Position numbers and translations under genes: made by a program
In this document: piece by piece, positions 32,598 to 43,126 of the stretch
Layout: each line of letters opens with the position of its first letter
Numbering within the stretch: the first letter of the stretch is position 1
The notes under the pieces: generated by a model
Seen by the model: the letters and a program-made list of their open reading frames with translations, nothing else
Databases searched by the model: none
Told to the model about the DNA's origin: nothing
Origin: Pyropia haitanensis
Taxonomy: Eukaryota; Rhodophyta; Bangiophyceae; Bangiales; Bangiaceae
Length of the DNA stretch: 64,000 nt
Reading direction: 5' to 3'
Assembly (NCBI GenBank): GCA_008729055.1
Contig: SDUX01000003.1
Coordinates: 1,364,001 to 1,428,000, forward strand

Positions 32598-33320
32598 CTC
32601 CCGCGCGAGTGTGTGTATGGCGACGTTCTCTGGCGTCGCTGGCGTGGGGGCGCGGCTGAGAGGGGCGCTCTCCCCGCTGGGTCGATTTCTTTCGTTGTTG
32701 CGGCGGGTGAATGCCGTGTGCAGCCGGCATATTAACTCTCACCAGCGTGGCCGGAGCGTCCGCACACGCGTGTGGGTGAGGTTGCGCAGCGGGAGGGAGA
32801 AGGGAAGGGAGCGTGGGCGACCGCTGTGAGCCGACGCTGTGCGGCGGCCCCGCTCAGGCAAAGCGCTCGTGCAGCCGGTGGTTGCTGACAAGTGCGTGCG
32901 CGGTCGCTGACTGTGCTGCGGCCGCTTGTAAATTCGTGCCCGCTTGGCGGGCCGTCACCAACGACACGGCGTACATTGTCATGGAGGGCGTCACCTGGGG
33001 CGACGACGGCAACGCACGCCCGTGCCGACGCGCCGGCGCAGGCCGTCAGCCTAGAGGGGCCGTCGCCGCCGTTTGCTGCCGCCGTGGCTCGTGCGAGGCC
33101 AACGGCGCAAGCATGTCGACTGGTCGCGTCCTGCAAAGCGCCAGGGACCGTCTGGCACACCCCTTCTGGGTGGGAGGACAGGGGATGCCAGACCCAGACA
33201 GCCCAACGACGGGCACGGAAGGGGGAGGTCAGTAAAACGGCTCCCACCGTGCGCTGTCGACACGGCCACGGCGGATGCTCTCCCATGTTGCGGCGGGTGA
33301 TCACCCCGGTGCGGCCCACT
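32598..33320. other. Intergenic region between convergent genes
   Basis: This stretch separates the 3' ends of the first beta-propeller gene (+) and the BRE1-like gene (-). I recognise nothing beyond ordinary GC-rich sequence. Confidence 0.5.
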
Positions 33321-36300
33321 TTAAAAATAGACATTCAGGGTGTCATCTTGGGTGAAGGACATCCTGCAGGTAGGGCACTTTCGGCTGCGGCTTGCAATAA
33401 GCTCGTCCACGCATTCGTGGCTAAACAGGTGTCCACAGCGCAGCAGAACCACCTCCTTGGGCTTGGACGGCACCACCGGGCAGTTGAGGCGAGCGCGGAG
33501 CTCAGACAGCAGCTCGTCCCGCCAGCTATCCGCCTCTGCTGCGTCGCGGTCAACGTCCGCGCCAGCTGCGCGCGCGGCCGCCGCGGAGCGCTCGGCGGCT
33601 TCCTTGGCCTTCTCTTCCCGCTCCCGGGCCTCGCGGTCCCGCTCGCGCTGCCGCGCGGCTGCCTCTAGGGAGGCGACTCGTGCCTGTGCCACCGACAGCG
33701 CTTCCTCTGCTCGCCGCAACGCAAACGCTCCGGCGTGTACCGACGAGGCAGCAGCCTCGGCGCGCGCTACCGCCGCGTCCCGTGTTCTCCGTAGTTCGTC
33801 ACGCTCCGCAACAGCGGCGCGGGCCTTCTCCGCAGCCGTTGCCGCGGCGCGCTTGCGGATGTCGGTCTCCTTGGTGATGGCCCTGGTCTCATCAGCTGTG
33901 CGGGCGGCCAGCTCCCGTGCCTCAGACGCGGCCTTGCGAGAGGCAGTTAGACACACAGCAAGAGCTCGCTGCCGCTCCTCATCGGCCTTGAGCTTCAGCT
34001 GGAGCGTCCGGTTTTCCTCCTTGACAGAAATGACCTGTTGCCGCTGTTTGAGCCGCTCACACATGACCTTGGACAGGGTCGCCTCCTTCTCAACCAGCTG
34101 GGTGCTAAGGCGGTAGTTCTGGGCCTCGACCTCGGAGAGCGCTTCAGAGAGGGACTCGACTTCACCAATCAGACCATCCGAGTTTGCTCTCTCCTCAACG
34201 AGCTCCTTCTGCAGCGCTGTGACCGCTTCGTCATTGGTACCCTGCGATAACAAGAGATGAGCACCGGAAAAGGGAAACAACCACACATAAAGCGAAATGC
34301 ACGGGAAGACGTTAGTACACGACTGCAGCAAAAAGGCTAACGGCCCTTCAGCCGACGCCACACACACCAACCGTACCGGGAGTGCGAGCACACATTCGCA
34401 GCCTGTCACAATAAACGGCGGGGATAGAGCGGGGTTACGTACCAACACGTTGGAAGCAAGTCTGTCTTCTGCCGATTGACAACGCTTCCGACAGTCCTCT
34501 AGCTTGGCCTTGAGCTGAGCGACTTCGGTCTCCAGAGTCTTCTGCGTCACCGAGAATAAACATGCCCATGCCAGAGATAAAAACAAAGCACAAAGCAGCC
34601 AGAGGGTCAGCAGGTGTTGATGGGAAGGCATTGACCAAGGAAAGAGCGCCAAAAGATGGACTACATGCCGACGACGAGCACGCAGAGAGCACATTTGTGT
34701 GCACACCATAAGAAAAATCGAGCGCAACACGTACGTGTCGTTCCAGGGTCTGCCGAAGAACCGCTTCAGAGTCAGGCGCAGGTTTCCCAGCAGCAACGTC
34801 AAGCTTCTTCGCCTCATACGTGGTGTGTAACCGGTCACGTGCAAGAGCCGCGGCCTCTGCAGTTTTGAGCGCCTCGGCCAGCTGCCGTGACAGGTCGTCC
34901 AAAAGAGAAGAAGACCACTCACGGACGCGGGTGAGCTCCCTACTGGTCGCAGCAGCCTCGGACGCCGTGTCCTCCACAATCGCCGCACGCTCGCGGTTCC
35001 AGCTGCGCTGCGACACGGCCAGCTGCTGGAGAGTAGCCTCCATCGTCTGGTACAACGCGCTGCCCCGAACTAGCGACGTCGACGGCGGACCGCGTGACGT
35101 GGCCGCAGCGGTGATGGCGTCGGCCTCAAGCTTTCGGCGGTCTTCCAGAGCCTGGTGGAGCTCAGCTGCGCGACCGTCCGTCACTTGGCGCAACTCGCGA
35201 TTCTCAGCTTCGGCTGCGGCTAGGCGTGTCGCCAGCACTACCGATGGAACCAAACCGTTGGCAGCACCCGCTGACTCACCACCGGCTGCTGCATCTGCGC
35301 TGGCAGCCGCACCGCCACTCTGCTCCTTCGACCGCCGGACGCCTTCTGTCGCTGCACTCAACGGTGCCCTGCTCGGTTCCGCGCTCGCGCCGGCGCCCGC
35401 CCCCGCAACACTTGACGCGGGGGCGGCGTCACCTATCCGAGACGCCCCACACGGAGCGGCCGCCGAAGATAGCCGCAGGGTGAGAGCAACGACCTGGTTT
35501 CTCCGCAGACCCAGCTCGCCCACTGCCACATCCAGGTCTTCAGACATCGTTGCCAGGTCCGCACGCAGCACCGTGTCGCTCTGGCGCAGCAGGTTACCCA
35601 GGTCCTCGGCAGCTCGCAACCGCGCGTGCAGGGCCTCAGGGCTATCTGAGCGTGACGAACGGTGGTGAAGACAAGCTTCCTCCAACGCTACCACCAGCTG
35701 CGCGAGTAACCGCCGCACTGCATCGGCGGTAGCGGCAGCGTCACCTGCAAAGGAGGTGTCCTCCTGAAGGATGGCAGCGGCCAGCAACGATGGCGTTGCA
35801 GCAGGGTCTACCTCCTCCCCACCAGCGTCTATCTGGGCAAGCGATAATGTCAGGTCCTGTTGTACAGCAGCGAGATGTCTCAAGCACATAGACGACTCGG
35901 CATCCAGGCCGGGAAGCTCTGCAGAAAGTGCCGCTGCGCGTGCTTCTAGCCGGGCGATAGTCTGGGTCTGGTCGGCAACTCTGGCAGCCAGTTGCGACCG
36001 CTGAAACAGCAGTACACGCCTGCCGCATCAGGACACCCATAGAGGACAACAAATGGAAAAAAAAAAAAGACACAGCCACAGAAACATAGGGAAAAAAAGC
36101 AGCGAACCGGGATGGTGCAGAGCAGCTGGGGATAGTCAGCTTCGCCAAGCATATGCCAGAGTCAACAGATGTATGAAGAGGCCAAGAGCAGACAGCTGAT
36201 GTGCCTGGTGCACCGCCGCCGTCCTCCCACAAACGGCCCACAAACGGCTTCAGGAAAACCATCCCGTAAGAGCCAGGTCGCAACCCAGCGCACCCGCCCC

Positions 36301-36819
36301 CCAACACGGGCATGATCGCGGAAGCCCGCCACGGCCTCACATCAACGCCCCTCACAAACAGCGTGAGGGGAGAGGAACAGAACCAAAAAATACACCACCC
36401 CAAGCGCACCCATTGTCCAGCAGGTCAAACTCGTCGGGCTCGCCATCAGGCGACCGCGGCGGCGGGTCCACCGCCATGGCATGGCCATGACCGCTGCCCC
36501 GTCGCCTGCCCGACGGCGCAGACGACAGCCGGGACGCGGGCGATGCTGGCTGCGGCCGCGACGGCCGGCCGCTGCCGGCCGGGCGAGGCGAGCTCCCCAC
36601 CGCCCCGCCGGCGGCGGCTGTCGCCGACGCCCCCGGTGTCGTCGGCGCCGCAGCCGTCGACGGCGACGACGGCGGGCCGTCCCGCTCATCGGATGGCGGG
36701 TGGGCGGCGACAACGGCGGCGGCGGCGGCGGCCGCCGCCGCGGCGGCGCTCGTCCGGAACTGCTTGGACGGGGGCAGCGTCGACGACGGCACCCCGGCCG
36801 CCCGCTTCCGATCGCCCAT
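33321..36819 (-). CDS. BRE1/HUB-like RING coiled-coil protein with degenerate RING
   Basis: Exons on the minus strand are about 36819-36410, then 36000-34735, 34541-34443 and 34241-33321. The last three join in phase 0 with GTACGT donors. The first junction is unresolved: GTGCGC after the DLLDN codons is in the wrong phase for the CAG at 36001, so a microexon or other donor is possible. The N-terminus (MGDRKRAAGV) has a basic patch like a nuclear signal. Most of the protein is heptad coiled coil. The C-terminus matches the BRE1 RING layout: CPVVPSKPKEVVLLRCGHLF, then SHECVDEL and RSRKCPTC near the end. BRE1 is the E3 that monoubiquitinates histone H2B during transcription. The second Cys of the first CxxC is Val (codon 33471-33473), so one zinc ligand is missing. 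Other RING coiled-coil E3s are possible, but order and C-terminal position favour BRE1. Confidence 0.65.
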
Positions 36820-38295
36820 AACGGCGCCCCGCCCCGGCAGGGCGGGCGCCCCCGGCGCCGCGGCGGCACGGTCCTGCCGCGCCGCAGCCACAAAGATCGG
36901 TCAAGCGGGGACGAAGCGACCGCACAGCGAAAAAAGAAAACACCACGGACAGCAGAGAGCGAAGATGAGGGACGGGGGCGAGGCAGGGGGGGGTAGGGTG
37001 CTCAACAACCACCGCCAATCAACCGTGGCGCAGAAAATCCGCGGGTGTTCCAGGAGCGGGGGAACCGTCGCGGCCTGTCGATCCCGTGCGCCTCCCTGCC
37101 AAAACAGACGAGGTATTCAAAAGGGCGGCCAAACGGACGTGGCGTGTCCCCACACGGTCTTGATCGTCTTTGGTGTCGGGCGCCGCCGCCGCCGTGCAGC
37201 CGAGGCGGGGAGACGCGCGCGCGGCCGCCACTCGACACCAGGTGTGGGCGAGCGCGGGCACGCTCCGTTTCGTGGGCAGGCCCGTGCACGAAAGCGCGCA
37301 CCTTCCCGTAGAGCCGCCGCGAAGACAGCAGTGGAATTCTGATAAATAAATCGATCGACGGACGATCGATCGGTAGTCAACAATTCAGCTAGTAATCATG
37401 TGTCAGACAAGTCAACAAATCCAGCAACTCTGGTGAGCAATGACAGTGTTGAATTAGAGAACGAGTAAATTCAGGCTTCTTCGTGCTCACGCAACGCCAG
37501 CACCAGTGCTCCTCGTCCGCTCGGTGACCTCCTGTGCTCCACCATGACGGGCACGCTACGCCCCAGTGAGGTCACGCTGCCGCCTCCCAAGCTGCCGCCC
37601 CCCGGAAGCTGTGGACCCGTTCCGCTGACGCTCTACGACGCGGTCTCACGGCAGCTCCGTGGTCGTCGAATCCAGCGACAGCCAGCTGCGCTCACGGCCA
37701 CCGCTGCTGCTACCATGTCGCTGCAGAGGTAGTACCACGCTGCCCCGCCGCCTCAAGGGGGTGCAGGGGGGTGGGAGAGGCGAACAGGAGCCGCCTCTTG
37801 CCAGCTTCGCTGCCGTTGGCGTCTTCTCGCCACCGATTGAGCAATTCTGTGGTGGTGGTGGCTGCTTTCTCAGGGGGGGGGTGAGGTTGTCTGGCGTTTT
37901 TGGTTGGTGGGCGTTGTGCGTAGCATCACCTTGAGGGCTGGACGACAGCCTTGTGGCGGCTGCCATTCACAGTCGCTGGTCTTGATGTTGGCGGTGCGAA
38001 GAGCCATCAGCTGCTGCCTTTGCTCGGTTCTGGGACGTCGCCTCACACCGCGGACGACGCGGCTCCCTCCCCGCACTCGCGGTTCAGTTTCCGTGTTGAC
38101 TCTTTGGTCCCGTGTCCCCTCCGCATCCTTACCCCGCCTGCGCCACGTTTCTTGACCATCCATCCGCCTCGCACGATGGCGGTGACCAGACGCGGCGGCG
38201 CTACGCTCCCCTGCCGGTGTGCCTTTTTCCATCTTGCCCATGACCGGTCGCTTCCGACCCGTCGGCGGCGGCGGCGGATCTGCGGGGATAGCGGC
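36820..38295. other. Divergent intergenic region, BRE1-like to beta-propeller 2
   Basis: About 1.5 kb with no gene I can support. It includes a less GC-rich patch with GATCGATCG repeats at about 37345-37370. There is also a 62-codon frame from an ATG at 37544 that could be a first exon but has no visible partner. It must hold both promoters. Confidence 0.45.
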
Positions 38296-40500
38296 ATGGC
38301 GTTGGCCCTGGCGGCGGTGGTCGTGGCGGTCGCCGCGGCTACGTCGAGGGCCGTGGCTGTCCCCACAGCCTCCTCAGCTTCGCCGTCCATGCCCTCCCCG
38401 GCGGCCGCGGCCGTGGGCAGCGGTGGGGCGGACCCGGCCGCGGCGGACGCGGACCTGCCGCCCATCACCGCCGCCTTTCGGGGCCACCTGTTTGGGTCGC
38501 CCACCGCCCACGACGAGGCGGTGGCGATGGGCCTGGACCCGGCGGGCAACCTCTACCTGGCGGGCACGACGGCGCCGCACGGGGGCTCGGGCACCCCCTG
38601 GGGCACCCGCCTGCCGGGCTACTCGGGCGGCGGGGCAGACATGTGGGTGGCCAAGCTCTCCCCCGCGACCGCGCTGGTGTGGGTGCGCCGCGCCGGCTCG
38701 GCCGCCGGTGAGGCGGCGGCCGCCATGGCCGTTGGCCGCACGGGGGTGGTGGTGTGTGGGTCGACGGGGGGGCGCATGCGCGCCAACGGGGGGCGTGTGA
38801 TGGGTGCCGCTGGCGGGGGGGAGGCGACTGACGCTGGGGAGGGGGGGGGGGGGCGCGATACTGGCGCCGACGGAGGTGGCGGCCGCATCACGGGTGCGGA
38901 TGGCGGCGGCGGCCGCATCACGGGCGCCGACGGCGGCGGCGGCCGCATCACGGGCGCCGACGGCGGCGGCGGCCGCATTACGGGCGCTCTTGAAAGTGGG
39001 GGCGTCAGCGGCGCCCTTGATAGCGGCGCCACCACCACCACAAGTGGCGCCGCTGACATTGGTGGTGGCGTGTCGCTGCCGACCCTCCCCGAGCTGCTCA
39101 TCGCCGCGACAGGGGGCGGCCACGCCAGCCCCGCCACCCCCGACGCGGTCCTCATCAAGCTTGCGCCCGATGGCACGGAGGCATGGGCGACGGCGCTGCA
39201 GATTGGGGGGCCTGGCGCGGACGACTGCCGCGCCGTCGCCATCGACGCGGACGCGGGGTGGGTGTGGGCGGCGGGCTCCACCGCGTCGATGCTCTTTAGC
39301 CGCACGTCTGGGGCGGCCTCGCTGGCCAACACGCCGCCGCCGGCGGGCCGGTCTGACTATTGGGTGGCCAAGGCGGCCGCGTCGGGGCTGCTACCCGAGC
39401 TGGTTGCCGGCGTGCAGCGGGGGGCGGAGCGCGCGAACAGCGCCGACGCGATTGCTCTTTCGGGTGACCACCTGTACGTGGTGGGCAACACCTACGACGG
39501 GGCGTTGGGGGAGGGCGACGCGGGGGTGGCCATGCTGCACGTCTTCTCCGCCGCCACCCTCGAGCTCCTCTCTTCGACCGCCGCGCCGGCGCCCGGCGGG
39601 GACGGTGGGGTGGCGGCGGGCGCGCCTGCCAGCGATCCGCGGGGCCTCTACCTGACCGCCCTCGCGGTGGATCATGCGCACGCTGCGTACGTGGGCGGCT
39701 TTGTGGGCGGTGCGGCGACGGGGCGCGGCAGCTACACGGTGGCCAAGTACGACGCCGACGGCGGGTGGGCGTGGGCGCGGCCGTACGGCCGCTACTCGCG
39801 GGTGGAGCCCGCGGTGGCCCTCACGGTGGACCCCGCCGGCACGGTCGTGTACGTGGGCGGCCTCGCCGACGGCTTTTACACCGACGCGGTCAGCCACGTC
39901 GGCTCGACGCGCGGCTGCGTCGTGGCGCCGCTGCTGGAACTCAACGCGTCCACCGGCGCGCCGTCGCGGCGGTGGCAAAAGACGACCGCCATCCCCGGTG
40001 ACGCGGAGCGCACCGCCGCCGTCGCCGTCGACGGCAACGGGGCGGTGGTGTACGCGGGCTCCCGCCTGGCGAGTGGCGACAGCGCGGGGATGCGCAAGGC
40101 GCTGCTCGGCGCCGTCGGCTCGGCCGCGTATGCGACGCGCCTGTCGGGGGGGCTGGCCACCGCCGCCGCCGGGGGTGGTGGCCAGGCGGTGCATGTCGAC
40201 TCGTCGACGGGCGCGGCGGACGCGCAGCCCGCGACGATGCCCCTGACCGCGGTGGCGGGGATGGTGGCGGGCGTCATGGGGGGGGCCGTCGTCCTTGTCG
40301 GCGCCATGGTCATGGGCGTCAAGCGGCGGCAGCTGGCGGTGAGCGCCGCGTCGGTCGCGGGGACCGACGGCGCCGACGGCGCGGCGAGTGTGGAGGCCGG
40401 GGGGGGGGAGGCCGCCCGCGTGCAGGCGCTGGCAGCCATGGAGGCGGCGCTGCCCTACCCGGGAGCCGCGCTCGCGGGCGGCTCGGCGGGGCCCGTGTGA
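38296..40500 (+). CDS. SBBP-type beta-propeller membrane protein (copy 2)
   Basis: The frame from the ATG at 38296 gives 734 residues and opens with a good signal peptide (MALALAAVVVAVAAATSRAV). An in-frame ATG at 38176 exists but would bury that signal. Propeller blades follow: AVAMGLDPAGNLYLAGTTA, DMWVAKLSPATALVWVRRAG, AVLIKLAPDGTEAWATAL-type units, and further blades to about residue 590. Between blades two and three lies a tandem array of four 10-residue units (GGGGRITGAD), encoded by exact 30-base repeats. A single transmembrane helix near residue 660 (VVLVGAMVMGVKRRQL, preceded by MVAGVMGG) and a short tail end the protein. Topology is type I, with the propeller outside. It is clearly related to the 29949 gene, as domain order and blade wording match, and probably arose by local duplication. 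The ligand is unknown. Confidence 0.8.
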   Translation: MALALAAVVVAVAAATSRAVAVPTASSASPSMPSPAAAAVGSGGADPAAADADLPPITAAFRGHLFGSPTAHDEAVAMGLDPAGNLYLAGTTAPHGGSGTPWGTRLPGYSGGGADMWVAKLSPATALVWVRRAGSAAGEAAAAMAVGRTGVVVCGSTGGRMRANGGRVMGAAGGGEATDAGEGGGGRDTGADGGGGRITGADGGGGRITGADGGGGRITGADGGGGRITGALESGGVSGALDSGATTTTSGAADIGGGVSLPTLPELLIAATGGGHASPATPDAVLIKLAPDGTEAWATALQIGGPGADDCRAVAIDADAGWVWAAGSTASMLFSRTSGAASLANTPPPAGRSDYWVAKAAASGLLPELVAGVQRGAERANSADAIALSGDHLYVVGNTYDGALGEGDAGVAMLHVFSAATLELLSSTAAPAPGGDGGVAAGAPASDPRGLYLTALAVDHAHAAYVGGFVGGAATGRGSYTVAKYDADGGWAWARPYGRYSRVEPAVALTVDPAGTVVYVGGLADGFYTDAVSHVGSTRGCVVAPLLELNASTGAPSRRWQKTTAIPGDAERTAAVAVDGNGAVVYAGSRLASGDSAGMRKALLGAVGSAAYATRLSGGLATAAAGGGGQAVHVDSSTGAADAQPATMPLTAVAGMVAGVMGGAVVLVGAMVMGVKRRQLAVSAASVAGTDGADGAASVEAGGGEAARVQALAAMEAALPYPGAALAGGSAGPV
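38881..38990 (+). repeat. 30-base coding tandem repeat, four units
   Basis: Units start at 38881, 38911, 38941 and 38971, each about GGCCGCATCACGGGCGCCGA plus a GGC run, nearly identical. They encode the four decapeptide repeats in the second beta-propeller protein. Near identity at the DNA level implies recent expansion and probable length polymorphism. Confidence 0.95.
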
Positions 40501-40738
40501 CAGGGCCACGGGGAGGGCCATGACGGGGTCTGGGGGGATTGGGGAGGCGACAAGCGAGAGGGAGTGAGGGACACCAGACGCAGGCACAGTTTGCCATACT
40601 GTCGTCCAGCGGGTGGCAGTGAGACCGTAAACATTAGTGGAAAGGGTGGCACGCAACCGAGGCTCTAGCCGGGGCGCCTGCGCCGCGGTGTCCCACGCAC
40701 CCCCCCCCCGACGTGGCCGCCCCCGTGGCCGCGGCGCG

Positions 40739-41300
40739 TCACTCCCCCCCCCCCCTGGCCTCCGCGTCCATCTCGTCCAGGACATCCGCGAGCGCGTCGG
40801 CAAACCGCCACACGTCCCCAAACGAGTTGTACAGCGGCACCGGCGCGACGCGCATCACGTCGGGCTCGCGCGTGTCGACCACCACCCCCCGGCGGCCGAG
40901 CCGCCGCCGCACCTCCCCAACGCGCCCGCCGCGCAGGCGGACGCTCAGCTGGCAGCCGCGGCGGCCCGGCCCGGCGGGCGTGATAACCGTCACGCGGCGG
41001 CCGAGGCGGCCGACGGGGCCGACGAGCAACGCCTCGAGGTAGGCGGTCAGGCGGGCGGCCTTGTGCGACAGAGCGGCCATGCCGCCGGCCTCGCCAAAGA
41101 GCCGCACCGACGCCGCGACAGGCGCGAGCGCCAGCACCGGCGGGTTGGACAGCTGGAAGCCGGGGGCGCCCCGCTGGGGGCGGAAGGTCGGGCCCATCGC
41201 GAAGCGGCTGGCCCGCTCCTGGCCCCACCAGCCGGCCAGGCGGGGGAGGGCGGGCCGGCCGGGCCGGGCGCCATTGTCGTTGACATTGTGGTTGCCGTAG

Positions 41301-41340
<40 letters not shown>

Positions 41341-42230
41341 CGCCAACACCCCCCGCCCCTCGCGACCCCGACGGCAGCTCCGCGCCGGCAACTCCCGCGT
41401 GGCGGTCGTGCAGAAACAGCCCCGCGACGGCGCCCGGCCCGCCGTTGAGGTACTTGTACGTACACCAGACGGCCCAGTCAACCCCCCACGCGTGGAGCGC
41501 CAGCGGCACGTTGCCCACCGCGTGCGCCAGGTCCAGGCCGAGGGGCACCCCCGCCGCGCGCGCCGCGGCGGCGATCGCCGCCATTGGCAGCACCTGCCCG
41601 GTATAGTACTGCACGCCCGGGAGGAGGATGAGCGCCAGCTCTGGCCCCCGCTCTGCAATCGTCGCGAGGATGTCCTCCTCCCGCAGCGCCGCCTCGCCCG
41701 GCCGCGGCCGCAGCCGCACAATCGCCGACGGCGGGTTGTAGCCGGCGAGCGCCACCTGCGACGCGACGGCGTACGTGTCGGACGGGAAGGCGTGGTCCTC
41801 GATGAGGATGGCGTGCCGCGACGCCGTCGGGCGGTAAAACGCGGTCATCATTAGGTGGAGGTTGACGGTCAGGGAGTTCATGTAGACGACCTCGTGCGCG
41901 TGCGCGGCGCCGACGAGCGCCCGTGCGTCGGCCGTCGCGAGCGTATCCTCGATGGTCGCCCACGGTTCGGGGCCGCTAAAGTGGCCGTCGACGCCGCGGG
42001 CGGCCCAGGCGGCCAGGTGCGCCCGCACCGCGTCGCCCGCCGCAATGGGCATCAGGCCGAGGGAATTGCCGCACAGGTAGACGACGTTACGGGGGATGAC
42101 AGAGTCACCGGGAGCAACGGAGGGGCGCGCGCCGACCCCGCCGGGCTGCCGCGCCGCGTCGCCAGCAGCGGGCGGGCGGGGGCCCTCGGCGGGGGGTGCC
42201 GCCGCCGCCGCGCCGCCGCTGCCGCCCCCA

Positions 42231-42271
<41 letters not shown>

Positions 42272-42475
42272 CCACGGGGAAGGGCGGTCACCCGTGGCGC
42301 CGTCGGCCAACACACGCTCGCCGCCGCCGCCGCCGCCGCCGCCACTGCCACGCGGCGGCGGCGGCGGCGGCGGCGGCGCGTGGATGGGGATGTGGAAGCG
42401 CCGGCGGTAGGGCGCGAGCGGGTCCGCGTCGTCGAGGCGCGCGGCAAAGGCGCGGTCGCCGAGCGGCAGGCGCAT
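40739..42475 (-). CDS. Kynureninase
   Basis: A 578-residue frame from the ATG at 42475 is homologous over its length to kynureninase (EC 3.7.1.3), a PLP enzyme that cleaves kynurenine or 3-hydroxykynurenine to anthranilate or 3-hydroxyanthranilate plus alanine. Clear blocks are VVYLCGNSLGLMPI, EVVYMNSLTVNLHLMM, GVQYYTGQVLPM, LDLAHAVGN and the PLP-lysine motif WCTYKYLNGGPGAVAG (Lys about 341). Others are GFQLSNPPVL, GCQLSVRL and MRVAPVPLYNSFGDVWRF. Two insertions break the family pattern: a Gly/Pro-rich one of about 85 residues before VVYLCGN and a Gly-run of about 45 after the lysine block. Family-like sequence (AAELATIS) continues upstream of this ATG, so the true start may lie further 5', across the G26 run at 42653-42678. 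It faces the shikimate kinase gene head to head. Confidence 0.93.
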
Positions 42476-43126
42476 GGCGCGGGAGATGGTGGCTAGCTCG
42501 GCCGCGGCATCGTCGGGCTCGTCGGGGGGGGGGAGGGGCGGCCGGCGGCAGGGGCGGGGGGGGGTGGGGGAGGGGGGGGGGTGCGCCGGCCGCCGCCGCT
42601 GCCGGTCGCATCGTGTTCCAGCCGCGAGCGAGAGAGACAAAGGGGAGGGGAAGGGGGGGGGGGGGGGGGGGGGGGGGGAATCCTGCAGAAAAACGGGGAT
42701 GGAAGGGGGGGAGAGGGGGCTGGAAAGCGAGGCGGCAGCGGTGTGTGGGGGGCAGGGCGGGGCGGGGGGGGGGGGGGAGGGGGTCTGGGCGGCCTCGCCC
42801 CGCCAACGGCCGACGGATGGGCCGGGCGGCGGCGACGCCACCCCCGATGAGCCACGAGATTGGGCGCAACGAAATCGCCACGAACGCCCGAGCTCGCCCC
42901 GCCCGTCCAGGCCGATGCAACGGACGTGCCGGATCTGGCCACGTCGCCGGCCGGCGGGGCGTGCGTGGCGGCCGCCATCCCCGCCCGCGTCGGACCTTGC
43001 TGCATTGGTGTGGGTGTCCCGGCCTCCCCCCCCCCCCCCCACCCCCCCCCGCCCGCGGACCACCTCCGTGCGGTGTCCCGGTCGGGTCACCCCTTGCCCC
43101 AGCCGTCCGGCGGGGCACGTTTTGCC
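42476..43126. promoter_or_regulatory. Divergent promoter region, kynureninase / shikimate kinase
   Basis: About 650 bases separate the two starts. It contains a G26 homopolymer (42653-42678), other G-runs at 42766-42780 and a C-run near 43026-43050. Some of the left part probably encodes the kynureninase N-terminus. No TATA box is evident. It is presumed to serve both genes. Confidence 0.45.

Noticed and set aside
37544..37732. A 62-codon plus-strand frame with a fair start context
   Set aside because: It could be a first exon ending at GTAGTA, but no acceptor leads in phase into the beta-propeller gene, which already has its own signal peptide at 38296.
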